From a virus, in the IMG/VR virus record IMGVR_UViG_3300035183_001251, positions 1 through 40,410 of that record: a DNA stretch of 40,410 nucleotides; one strand, given 5' to 3'. Below are positions 23,250-32,375 of the stretch, piece after piece. Both the position numbers and the translations under genes were made by a program. The stretch's first letter is position 1, and each line of letters starts with the position of its first letter. The notes beneath the pieces are model-generated. The model was not told the DNA's origin and searched no databases. It saw only the letters and a list, made by a program, of their open reading frames with translations.

Positions 23250-25211
23250 CTAACGAAATTTTTTATATTCTTCTATCACACCCTGTGGGTCGAAGAAGAT
23301 ATCCATAGGGTGATCCTCTCTGTTAGTAGGATCGAAGATATCTCCATTACCACAGAAGATGGGTTCTATTTGTTCTTGTAATGAAAATAGGTGAGATAAT
23401 GATCTTCCATAGCTGATAGTCTTAGCCTTTTCTGTTGTCATATGTACTGATCCTCTTGGTAGTCTATAGTCTCCTATAGCTCTATTATAAACAGTGGTTG
23501 CATAGGTGATAATTTCAACTATACTGAAATTAACGTCTAGCTTCTTATTAAGTACTGTAAATAGTGTATCTGCTTTTTCATATGGGTTTTTAATCCTTTT
23601 TACTTCTGATTCAACTATAGATGCTATATTAGTTACAAAGTTAATGATATTATCTTCCTTCATTGGCATATGAAACATTGGTTTACTCTTATCCCAATGG
23701 TCTAGATTAATTACAAAGTTACCTCTTACATCAGATAGAACAATATTGTTCTTAATGTAACTTAAGAACTCTTGTGTAATGACACAATATCTGTCATTAT
23801 ACATTATGATAACTTTGTCCTTAACAACCTTATTCTTAGTTTCATTTACAAAGAACACTTGAGATAAGCAACCAATTTTTTCAACTGAGATTCTGTTATG
23901 AGCTAAGTTAATTACGTCTATTAGCTTAGGTACATCTCTACTTGGTAGAACTATACTTAAGCCTTTAGTATCTACATCTTTTTGTAGATAGAGGTTATTT
24001 TCTTTATTGATATAGAAGTATTTAGCTGTTAGTGGTTCAAAGTGAACTTCTCCTGCTTTAACGCTATAGGTTAGATGCTTAGTACTAAGAACAGCTTGAG
24101 ATAGTTTTTCCATTACATACATTACAACAAGGTTACCTAAATTACTATTATTTTCAAATGTTGTTGATATATCCCCTAAGCATGTAGAACACACTTGATG
24201 TGGGTTTTCTAATCTACAACCAAATATAGATCTAATCCTTACTACTTTATCCTCTAAGTGTTTTTCATCTCCTTTAATTACTCTTAATACATTATGTTCA
24301 TCTAGGTAATATTTACCTGCAAAATTCTTAATTGTACCTTTTGTAATTAATACATCCATATAGTCTTGACTACCACAATCTCCATATACTACTTTAGTTA
24401 CATACATGGTAAGTAGTTGTAGTCTTCTTGAGATATATTCAGATTTAGCAATCTGTGTATCATTAGCCCTATGAGCTTTAGCTGCTGTTCTGGATTCAGC
24501 CGCTACCTCATAGATAGTGTTAAGTCCTTTAATAAAGCCAGACATGATAGGTTGCTTATATACAGTTCTGTCTACGTCTGTCACAAAACCTCTAGGACCT
24601 ATACACTGATTAGCTTGATTCTGATTAACTGTTTTAGACTTATATGCATGAATGAACATATTTTCTGTATCATCTATAGATTTAAGAACATTAGCTATTT
24701 TAGCATAAGCTTCCTCTATACTTGCTGGTGTTGGTTTTAATTCTGCATGTATTTTCTTAATCTCATCTAGTTCTACAACCTCAATGAAGTCTATAGCATC
24801 AATAGTTGTCATGTACTGAGATACATTAAATACGATATCATTATAAATCATATTTACAATATCATAGCACATCTTTAATAATGGTTCCTTTTCATTATAG
24901 GTCTTAATGTTAAGTGTTTGCACTATATGTCTAAAGTTACTTTCAAGTAGCGTAATATGAGTATCAGCGTTATAGTGAGTATCTTCTAAATACTTACTAA
25001 CAGTATGTTCATACAAAATAGGAACACTAGGAGCTAATTTATATAGTTGCCAAATGTAGAAGTTATAGATAATATCTTTATAAAACATATTGTGTATATA
25101 CCCATCACAAAAGCGTATGGGTGTATATTTTCTCTCAATAGTAAATGTATTCCATACTTGATCCCTTGTGTAATATAATGCTATATCTTTAGCATTGATT
25201 GTTTCGTTCAT
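23250..25211 (-). CDS. DNA-directed RNA polymerase beta-prime subunit, C-terminal part (second copy)
   Basis: Residues about 197-270 of this 653-residue protein align well with bacterial beta-prime around the F-loop, bridge helix and trigger helix. [13 protein letters not shown] (198-210) matches [27 protein letters not shown] (218-235) matches TPITANFREGLNVLQYF; and [22 protein letters not shown] (243-264) matches [31 protein letters not shown] at 274-284 is the usual DCG segment, and [21 protein letters not shown] at 327-347 is the zinc-site segment (C332, C341, C344). The DFDGD Mg-binding loop is absent, so the N-terminal half is encoded elsewhere. The start overlaps the beta gene stop (ATGA), coupling the two. 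This copy is longer than, and clearly different from, the one at 5885-7225. The pair is one half of a multisubunit phage polymerase of phiKZ type. Confidence 0.87.
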   Translation of the reverse strand: [653 protein letters not shown]

Positions 25212-27361
25212 TTTTCATCCCTTGGATTTTTGGATTCTGATTCTGGAATGTATTTAAAGTTCATTCCAGCGCAATTAAAGAGATGCTTAAGGATAGCTAA
25301 TGGCCTTGTATTACCATATTTAATGTCATTTCTATCTACAATGTTCTCTATCCTAGTTAGCTTATCTGATTGTAGGATTTTACTTACTGCAAGCTTATGA
25401 GATGTTGGGTTAGTGTTTAAATCAAACATTTCAGCTATAGCTACAGGATCAGAATAAGACGCTAGAATCCTAGTTTCAGTTTCACCTAGAGATCTAACTG
25501 GTGTTAGAGAATGTGGAAACTTATTTTTTTCAGTAGGACTTAACTTAATAGGAAATCCGAAGTTATTTACCCTAGAGCTTGATACAGCCATATAGCTATC
25601 CGCAATCTTATCTAGGAACATTATATAAAAATTCCCAATTTGTGTCTTAGATCTTACTAAACACTCTCTTCCATAAAAGTCCTTATATTTAATATAACTA
25701 CGAACTGGTCTATATGGACTATTTTCAATAGCTTTAATAGCATCAACTACTGTAATTTCATTGTCAGTTGGAATATAGAATGATAGTTGATTCTTAATAA
25801 TATCGGCTAGATATAGCTTCATTTTTTCTATACCAAGCTCTTCAATAAACTTACTCATCCTGATACTAAATAGCCTATATAACCCATGTAGATAATTTTG
25901 TACACTTTTAGCTACTTCGTCAGTGATAAAGACTTCAGGATTAGACTTTAATACTTCAGGATCAACATTTAGAGCTTTAGCGCACATGTCTATGATTCTA
26001 TTTCTTGTATCTCTAGCTAAACCACCAAAATAGGCTTCGTATGTTCTTGAGATATTCATCCTAGAGATAGTGGAACCTTGATCTACAATGACATCTGCTC
26101 TATTACCAGCTTCATCAACTGGCATATGGTCATCTGGTAATATACTACATATTACTCCTTTACCACCATGACAACAAGTTAATTTAAACCCAATAGTTGG
26201 AATAATCTCACATAGCGTTGTAATAACAAGCCTATATTGAGTTACTGGCATTTTCTTATATAACAATTTAATTCTATTAGCTGGATTAGCAGCATGTAGT
26301 ATCTGTTTAGCATTAGTTACAAGTACATGTAATCTAGGAGACAATTCAACCATATCTGTAGATCTAAATAAAGCAGCTTTTTGCCTATACAATGTTTCTA
26401 CTTTTTCTACTAGTGTTTTATAGCATTGGATATATTCGTTATAATAATCTTCAAGTTGTCTAGTGATTTTATCTCCTAATGTGTTTTTACGGTTAGCACT
26501 AGCTACAACTTCTATATTAACAACTTTAGATCCTGGTGTTACATAGATAGCAGTATCAAATATAGGATCTATCCTACTTAAGTTCTCATCTGCTAGATCA
26601 GATATACTAAAGTAGTCATTTCTCTTTCTATATGCAAATACAATACCATCATCTCTTACATATTCATTAATATCTGGAAACATCTTGTAATTATTACTAT
26701 CCCCATAGATGTTAAGTCCAATGATATCAGGTGTAATATTAATTACACGTTTCTCAACTAGAGATATTTTAGCTCTATTAATGAAACTTTCAGATACCAC
26801 AAATCCATCCTCAGCTGTTCCAGGATGAGACATAAAGACTACATTTGCATTAAGACCAAAACCATATGACCCATCTTCCAAATAGGAAGATGAGGTCGCT
26901 ATAATCGTATCTTTTAAAATGGTTTCATTGAAAAGGTTACCTCTATTAAATTCATCTCTTACCTTTAATTCATATCCAAATTTAGTGTGAGTTGATTGAA
27001 CAACTGGTATCTCTATGCAGTCAATAACAATTTTCTTAGTATCTCCATACTCTTTTTCATATTCTACCAGCATATACTTAATTGGAGATAAACCATATTT
27101 ATACTCAGGGATATATGAGATAATATCCCTAATGATACAGTTTTCCTCTGCTTTTATGTCGTTAATATATTTAGCTAATTCATATTCAGCACCACTTTTA
27201 ACTAGTCTGCTATCTGGTTTAACTAATGTTGGTCTTTGAGAAAAATGGTTAAAGAACATTACAGATCTAGGAGCTGAGATATTAGCGATAAATGAGTTTA
27301 ATGAGTTAATTCCTACAAAGTTAGGTTTAAGTTCAGATTCCTGTGGAACTGGAAACTCCAT
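25208..27361 (-). CDS. DNA-directed RNA polymerase beta subunit, C-terminal part
   Basis: The start is ATG 27361, which has AAAGGAG six bases upstream; a longer frame to 27430 would run through the control region and lacks a site. The 717 residues align with the C-terminal half of bacterial beta. GTAEDGFVVSES at 181-192 matches the NFEDAIVIS segment. GFKLTCCHGGKGVICSIL at 391-408 matches KMAGRHGNKGVISKI with its active-site Lys and His. MPVDEAGNRADVIVDQ at 413-428 and SRMNISRTYEA at 433-443 match the PYDxxGxxxDIVLNP and SRMNIGQ segments. The N-terminal half of beta is not in the window. The gene is directly upstream of, and overlaps, the beta-prime C part, the same order as rpoB-rpoC. A palindromic region lies before it. 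Together they form part of a phage polymerase that transcribes phage promoters without host subunits, as known for phiKZ. Confidence 0.9.
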   Translation of the reverse strand: MEFPVPQESELKPNFVGINSLNSFIANISAPRSVMFFNHFSQRPTLVKPDSRLVKSGAEYELAKYINDIKAEENCIIRDIISYIPEYKYGLSPIKYMLVEYEKEYGDTKKIVIDCIEIPVVQSTHTKFGYELKVRDEFNRGNLFNETILKDTIIATSSSYLEDGSYGFGLNANVVFMSHPGTAEDGFVVSESFINRAKISLVEKRVINITPDIIGLNIYGDSNNYKMFPDINEYVRDDGIVFAYRKRNDYFSISDLADENLSRIDPIFDTAIYVTPGSKVVNIEVVASANRKNTLGDKITRQLEDYYNEYIQCYKTLVEKVETLYRQKAALFRSTDMVELSPRLHVLVTNAKQILHAANPANRIKLLYKKMPVTQYRLVITTLCEIIPTIGFKLTCCHGGKGVICSILPDDHMPVDEAGNRADVIVDQGSTISRMNISRTYEAYFGGLARDTRNRIIDMCAKALNVDPEVLKSNPEVFITDEVAKSVQNYLHGLYRLFSIRMSKFIEELGIEKMKLYLADIIKNQLSFYIPTDNEITVVDAIKAIENSPYRPVRSYIKYKDFYGRECLVRSKTQIGNFYIMFLDKIADSYMAVSSSRVNNFGFPIKLSPTEKNKFPHSLTPVRSLGETETRILASYSDPVAIAEMFDLNTNPTSHKLAVSKILQSDKLTRIENIVDRNDIKYGNTRPLAILKHLFNCAGMNFKYIPESESKNPRDEK

Positions 27362-27387
27362 TTTTTGCTCCTTTAGAAAATAGCAGC

Positions 27388-27438
27388 GGATACTGCCATA
27401 TACTATATATAGGTTTATGACAGTATCCAATCCATTGG
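27388..27438. promoter_or_regulatory. Palindromic divergent control region between the RNA polymerase and fibre operons
   Basis: GGATACTG (27388-27395) and CAGTATCC (27421-27428) form an 8-bp inverted repeat, extended by CATA/TATG after one mismatch, around an AT core that contains the palindrome CTATATATAG (27403-27412). A second palindrome, CCAATccATTGG, overlaps its right end (27427-27438). The region lies between divergent starts at 27361 (minus) and 27469 (plus). It is probably a two-way promoter with an operator, or a large hairpin in the leader of the polymerase mRNA. Confidence 0.5.
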
Positions 27439-27468
27439 GTTTAACCTTTATTTTTTAAAGGTAGAGCT

Positions 27469-27792
27469 ATGCTTGTTCTTTCACAATTGCCTAATTTTCG
27501 CATAAGAAGTGATCATGAGAAATTTAGTAATTACTTTAAGTTACATCTAGACTACATTAATAAAACAAAAGGTTTTAATATAGTTAATATTGAGGATATC
27601 ATAGCTTATAGATATCAAGGTAACCTATATGGTTTATTTAACGAAATCAATGTTCCAGCTTACCTATACGAATATACAGCTTATATTAATGGTTATATGA
27701 ATCCTACTGACTATGATGGAACAAAAACTATGTTTAAAATCATAGACCAAAATGACTATCAACGCTTAGAAGCTCTATTTACAACCATATAG
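27469..27792 (+). CDS. Unknown small protein at the head of the fibre operon
   Basis: This 107-residue protein (AAAGGTAGAG before the ATG) opens the plus-strand fibre cluster and ends 14 bases before the first fibre. It is rich in Tyr, Asn and Ile, with no signal peptide. I do not recognise it. Its place directly before a fibre gene suggests a fibre-attachment, baseplate or fibre-assembly protein. Confidence 0.55.
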   Translation: MLVLSQLPNFRIRSDHEKFSNYFKLHLDYINKTKGFNIVNIEDIIAYRYQGNLYGLFNEINVPAYLYEYTAYINGYMNPTDYDGTKTMFKIIDQNDYQRLEALFTTI

Positions 27793-27806
27793 GGAAAGGA
27801 TAAATT

Positions 27807-30128
27807 ATGGCAACACAATGGTTTTTGGACTACTATATCCCTAATGAAAACTTAACTACATCTTTTAATAAAGACAAATGGCAAATTATATTCTTACAGC
27901 ATAATGCCTTTTATGTAGATAATTTTACTTTAACTTACCTTAGTACTACACTAGTAGAAGATGTTGATTACATCTTTATACTACCTTATAGAGCAGCTAC
28001 AAGAATAATTGGTAAGCCTATATATGCTGGTTTATTAGTAGATAAGAAGTATGAATATACAAACCTAAAAGCAACCTATAAACCAGTTAATCCAGATTTA
28101 GAAATAGATAGAAATATTCTAATTAATAAAATTAGTAGTGATATAGATAATATCAACCTTAGAGCATTAGATGAACTTATTGAAGGTATACAAGACTTTC
28201 CTTATCAACATGGTTACCCTGATTACGTTAATTACGATAGTAGCGTTGTTTATATTAATAAGCTCAATGAACTATATACTAATATATCAGCTACTTCAGC
28301 TACAGATGATAATAAAATCATTAATAAATTATCTACACTAATCTCACAACAAGCAACAATAGCTAATACTAATAACTATGTTAAAAAAGCAGGAGACACT
28401 ATGCTTGGTCCCCTGCTTCTTAACTACACACCACAAAACCCAAATGACGCAGTTAATAAATCTTGGATAGATAATCTAACAAATACTTACCAAGCTAATA
28501 TTAGTACACAAAATCTTGTTAATAGAACAAATGATACCCTTAATACGCCACTTACTTTATCAAGACAACCTGTAGCTAATACAGAAATAGCAACAAAAAA
28601 GTACATAGATGATGCTATTAGCAGCATAACAGCATATGACCAATATCCAACTGGTACATTACTTAGAGTTAATGAAAATACAAACATACCTGGATATTTA
28701 ACTTGTAATGGAGCTAAAGTCTCTAAAACAACATATGCTAATTTATATAGCGTTATAGGTGATAAGTTTGATCCAACGCAAGCACTAGGTGATGGTCAAC
28801 CTTGGGTATTTCAATCTGACTTTAATTCTTACTATATACCAGGTAACGTATATAACTTTTTTGCTAATAACTACAACATATCAGTGAAAAATACATTATT
28901 CCCAAATGCAGCTAATAATATCATTAGTAGTTCAATAGTCTATTACTTACACTCATACCACCTTATGGCTGTTACCAAAAATAAGATTTATCTCTATTTT
29001 GAATATCGTAATACAGTAAATAACAATAAGCTAGTATCTTCTCCATATGTTGTTACAATTGATAATAATGGTGCAATTTTATCCTCTAATTTTATTTCAC
29101 CAACATTTAACAATAACAAAATTGTCTACTTTGATCTATTTTATTGGAATAATAATGCTTATATAACAAACATTAAAACATGTGCTACCCCTATATCCGG
29201 ACAAACTAATTATTTCGATGCTTCTACTATTGATTCCACAGCAGCTAATAACGTATATAAAACCACTATACTTACAAATGGCGATATAAGCTTTAATAAC
29301 TTAACACCTGTTACAATCAACACTACAACTAAGTTTAATATCTATAATTCCACACAACTTTTAAATAAATACATATTCCATTCTAATAGCGATAGTAATG
29401 GTGTATATACAACTATTTTTAAGTATATTAATGATACTACCTTTAATTTAGTTGAAGGTAATGGTCTAGCAACTAGTCCTTTTGATAGCATTAATAATGA
29501 ATACTCATATTTCTTTAGAATGAAAGATAAAATCTATGCTATAGGAAAAAAAACTAAAAATATATATATGTCGACTATACTTAGTAATGGATATATATCT
29601 ACACCTGTTTATACTAATATGTCTCTTAGTTATCTTTTAAGTATTGGTGATATTAACTATTTTAACATGATTACATTTGAAAACAAAGCTTATTGTTTTA
29701 CATTCGATTTTTATTATTTTACTGAACTTTTTATAATTGAATTAAGTTTTGATATACAAGGATCTATTACAAATATAAAATTAAAAGAAATATTATATTT
29801 AGATTCAATTATTAATAATTTTATAACAAATTATTCTGATGGCATTTATTATTTAGATAGTGCATTTATTAGTAATATTTTAATAATTAAAAATAAATTG
29901 TATTTGTTTTTCTATTCTAATATAATAAATTCTGATTATAATTCATTAGCTGAGTATATACCATTTGTATTAACATATGATATAGAAGGTGGGTTAGTTG
30001 ATTATGTTGATTTTTCTGATTTAGGTACAAGTGTTTACCATATACAACAGAATCTAGATGAAAAAGACAAATTTTACTTACCTAATTATCCTGTAGTTAA
30101 TGGTGTAAAAACTATAATTAAAATTTAA
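27807..30128 (+). CDS. Large tail fibre with collar domain interrupted by a diverged insert
   Basis: The 773-residue protein has AGGGAAAGGA upstream. Residues 1-100 form an N-terminal domain that resembles that of the fibre at 30220 (here VEDVDYIFILPYRAATR; there PNVDYVFKCIHLAATR), probably for docking to the baseplate. Residues about 190-290 carry two shaft-type repeats (KKAGDTMLGPLLL, RTNDTLNTPLTL, each ending in a K-x-(Y/W)-I-D step). The first collar half is at about 294-325 (PGYLTCNGAKVSKTTYANLYSVIGD). The last 30 residues return to collar sequence (KFYLPNYP, TIIKI). The 400 residues between are beta-rich with repeated K-x-K-I-Y and T-I-L-S/T-N-G segments. This looks like a heavily diverged propeller in which the GG doublets are lost. 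The DNA of the second half is very AT-rich. Likely role: receptor binding. Confidence 0.78.
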   Translation: MATQWFLDYYIPNENLTTSFNKDKWQIIFLQHNAFYVDNFTLTYLSTTLVEDVDYIFILPYRAATRIIGKPIYAGLLVDKKYEYTNLKATYKPVNPDLEIDRNILINKISSDIDNINLRALDELIEGIQDFPYQHGYPDYVNYDSSVVYINKLNELYTNISATSATDDNKIINKLSTLISQQATIANTNNYVKKAGDTMLGPLLLNYTPQNPNDAVNKSWIDNLTNTYQANISTQNLVNRTNDTLNTPLTLSRQPVANTEIATKKYIDDAISSITAYDQYPTGTLLRVNENTNIPGYLTCNGAKVSKTTYANLYSVIGDKFDPTQALGDGQPWVFQSDFNSYYIPGNVYNFFANNYNISVKNTLFPNAANNIISSSIVYYLHSYHLMAVTKNKIYLYFEYRNTVNNNKLVSSPYVVTIDNNGAILSSNFISPTFNNNKIVYFDLFYWNNNAYITNIKTCATPISGQTNYFDASTIDSTAANNVYKTTILTNGDISFNNLTPVTINTTTKFNIYNSTQLLNKYIFHSNSDSNGVYTTIFKYINDTTFNLVEGNGLATSPFDSINNEYSYFFRMKDKIYAIGKKTKNIYMSTILSNGYISTPVYTNMSLSYLLSIGDINYFNMITFENKAYCFTFDFYYFTELFIIELSFDIQGSITNIKLKEILYLDSIINNFITNYSDGIYYLDSAFISNILIIKNKLYLFFYSNIINSDYNSLAEYIPFVLTYDIEGGLVDYVDFSDLGTSVYHIQQNLDEKDKFYLPNYPVVNGVKTIIKI

Positions 30129-30136
30129 TTTACCAA

Positions 30137-30172
30137 CATCTTGCTCCAGGTGTAATATCCTGGAGCAAGATG
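30137..30172 (+). terminator. Hairpin after the 773-residue fibre gene
   Basis: Perfect 14-bp arms lie at 30137-30150 and 30159-30172 with an 8-base loop, just after the stop at 30128. No strong U-run follows. Confidence 0.72.
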
Positions 30173-30219
30173 CTATAAATTTTGATCCTTTGAATTTATA
30201 AGCTAAATAGGAGTAATAT

Positions 30220-32349
30220 ATGCCTTACCCATTAGATCTAGTAGGTAATGCACCTACTAATCTTATTACTAATGAACTACATGTCTCTACAGAACAAAAT
30301 ATTAATAACCACTACTATATCTTCCCAGAATACATAAGTTTTTACAAAGATTCACTTGTAGTTAGTGTTTATAATGGTTCTACATGGACTACATTAACTC
30401 CTAATGTAGATTATGTCTTTAAATGCATACATCTTGCTGCTACTAGAAAAACTAGTAGAGAACTATATGGCTTTATTGAACTTATTAACCCTACACCTAA
30501 TCAGACTATATCATTAACTTACCAAACTCTTGGTGGTAGTATTCAGCCTAATGTTAATGACTTAATTAACATTATTATAGATAAGTATAAAGATATACCT
30601 ATCTATATACTAGATGTTCTAACTACTGATTTTGATCCAAATGTACTAGTATCTATCCCTGATTATAATGATTACCCTAATACAAAAGGTGAATTAGAGG
30701 TAACTGAAAAACTCCATGATATAGCTAATAAATTAGCTACTGGATACACTAATATCTCTAACTTATTTAGAAGCTATATAAAACCTACAATAACACAAAA
30801 TATAACTAATGTTGACTTTTCAGGTTATGTCAATAGAGGTGGTGATCAATTAAATAACCCTTTTAATGTTACTGTATTTCCAGCTAACCAAAACAATATT
30901 GTCAATAAAAGCTATGTAGAAAATGCTTTTAATGTAATTACTACAGCATATAATAACCTACTTAATACATATAACAATAAGCTTAGTAAGCTTAATCCAG
31001 TAGCTAATAATCCCTTATATCTATCTATAGTTGATACTGCTAATACAAATACAGCTTTAACTAAAGACTATGTTGATACTACAGTCTCTCCTTCATTAAT
31101 AACTAACCTAAATATACCAGTTGGAACAATTATTCAATCAGTGGCAGATAATACACCACCTGGATACTTAAGGTGTAATGGTGCAGCTGTATCTAAAACG
31201 ACTTATAGTGATTTATATAATGTTATTGGAGATGCATATGCACCACTTATTACAGGTGGTGGTATTCCATGGCAGTCTCAATATTGGTTTAACCAATCAA
31301 TACAAAACGATATAACTGGATGGACGAACACTAATAGTTTAATAACTGCTACAATTTTTACAGCTTCTCTTGTGACTAAGAACTATATTTATATTTTAGG
31401 TGGATATAATGGAAGTACTGCTATAAATACTATTCAAAGAGCTTCTTTTGATAGTAATGGGAATTTAACTTCCACTTGGAGTAATGTAGGAACTCTACCA
31501 GTAGCTATGCGTGGTATGGGTTATGTAACAAATAAAGGTAGATTTTATGTAATAGGTGGGTATTATGGTTCTTTATATGATGTATCTATTGTATATTCTG
31601 CTCCTATAAATAACGACGGAACATTAGGTATATTTAGAGCAGAAACAACGTTACCTGATGATTTATTTTATCCTGTATGTTTTGTTATTAAAGATAAGTT
31701 ATATGTAGTAGGTGGATATGGTAACAGCGGTGATTCAAACATTGTTTATCAAACCACCATAAACAATGATGGTGGATTAAATAATTGGGTTACTTTACCT
31801 AATTTTCCTATAAGTTTTAGTTATGGGAAATCTTTGATAATTAAGGATAGAGTATACATTTTTGGACCCAAAGATGATAATGGACCAGGAATTTATTATA
31901 CTAAATATAATTCTAACGGTAATATAAGTACATGGAATTATTACATGAAAATGCCAAATAACATATTTAATTCAGCAATAATATGCACCAATAATTATGT
32001 ATTTAGTATAGGTGGTTTTAACACATATGATAGAAATTATACAGATTCTTCATACTGCGCACCTATTTTATCTGATGGTAATATAGGACCTTGGACTCAA
32101 ATAAACAATGGTCCTATTATAGCAGGTGATGCTCAACTAGTTATAGTAGGTAATAAAATTTACTTTATAGGTGGATATAATTATCAAAATGGTCATTTAA
32201 ATACTGTTTACTCAGCTACCTTTACTTCTGGTATCACTGATTACACTCCTTATTATACTGATCAGCAATATATTGATCCTAACAACTTTTACTTACCTGA
32301 CTATTATCCTGATTATAAATCAGTTGAAAATTACTACATTAAATACTAG
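30220..32349 (+). CDS. Tail fibre: collar domain interrupted by a six-bladed kelch-like propeller (copy 3)
   Basis: The 709-residue protein has TAGGAG seven bases upstream. Residues 1-110 form the same kind of N-terminal domain as the 773-residue fibre. Residues 110-290 are an Asn/Thr-rich stem with shaft-type repeats (RGGDQLNNPFNV; KSYVEN; KDYVDT). The first collar half lies at about 312-345 (PPGYLRCNGAAVSKTTYSDLYNVIGD). Six blades follow (YIYILGGY, RFYVIGGY, KLYVVGGY, RVYIFGPK, YVFSIGGF, KIYFIGGY) and the collar resumes with NFYLPDYYPD and YYIKY. The propeller closely matches those at 10016, 11824 and 32376, while the N-terminal part matches a different fibre. The gene is therefore a hybrid of two module families. 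Confidence 0.82.
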   Translation: MPYPLDLVGNAPTNLITNELHVSTEQNINNHYYIFPEYISFYKDSLVVSVYNGSTWTTLTPNVDYVFKCIHLAATRKTSRELYGFIELINPTPNQTISLTYQTLGGSIQPNVNDLINIIIDKYKDIPIYILDVLTTDFDPNVLVSIPDYNDYPNTKGELEVTEKLHDIANKLATGYTNISNLFRSYIKPTITQNITNVDFSGYVNRGGDQLNNPFNVTVFPANQNNIVNKSYVENAFNVITTAYNNLLNTYNNKLSKLNPVANNPLYLSIVDTANTNTALTKDYVDTTVSPSLITNLNIPVGTIIQSVADNTPPGYLRCNGAAVSKTTYSDLYNVIGDAYAPLITGGGIPWQSQYWFNQSIQNDITGWTNTNSLITATIFTASLVTKNYIYILGGYNGSTAINTIQRASFDSNGNLTSTWSNVGTLPVAMRGMGYVTNKGRFYVIGGYYGSLYDVSIVYSAPINNDGTLGIFRAETTLPDDLFYPVCFVIKDKLYVVGGYGNSGDSNIVYQTTINNDGGLNNWVTLPNFPISFSYGKSLIIKDRVYIFGPKDDNGPGIYYTKYNSNGNISTWNYYMKMPNNIFNSAIICTNNYVFSIGGFNTYDRNYTDSSYCAPILSDGNIGPWTQINNGPIIAGDAQLVIVGNKIYFIGGYNYQNGHLNTVYSATFTSGITDYTPYYTDQQYIDPNNFYLPDYYPDYKSVENYYIKY

Positions 32350-32375
32350 GTTTCATTTTTTCAAGGAGAATTTAA

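Noticed and set aside
24471-24740. An 89-codon open frame on the plus strand inside the beta-prime gene
   Set aside because: It is antisense to a conserved coding region, has no ribosome site and reads as a shadow of the minus-strand gene. The same holds for plus-strand frames at 6627, 20067, 27015, 35047, 35960, 38068, 38493 and 38668, and minus-strand frames at 2450, 4469, 4903, 10132, 10900 and 28487.
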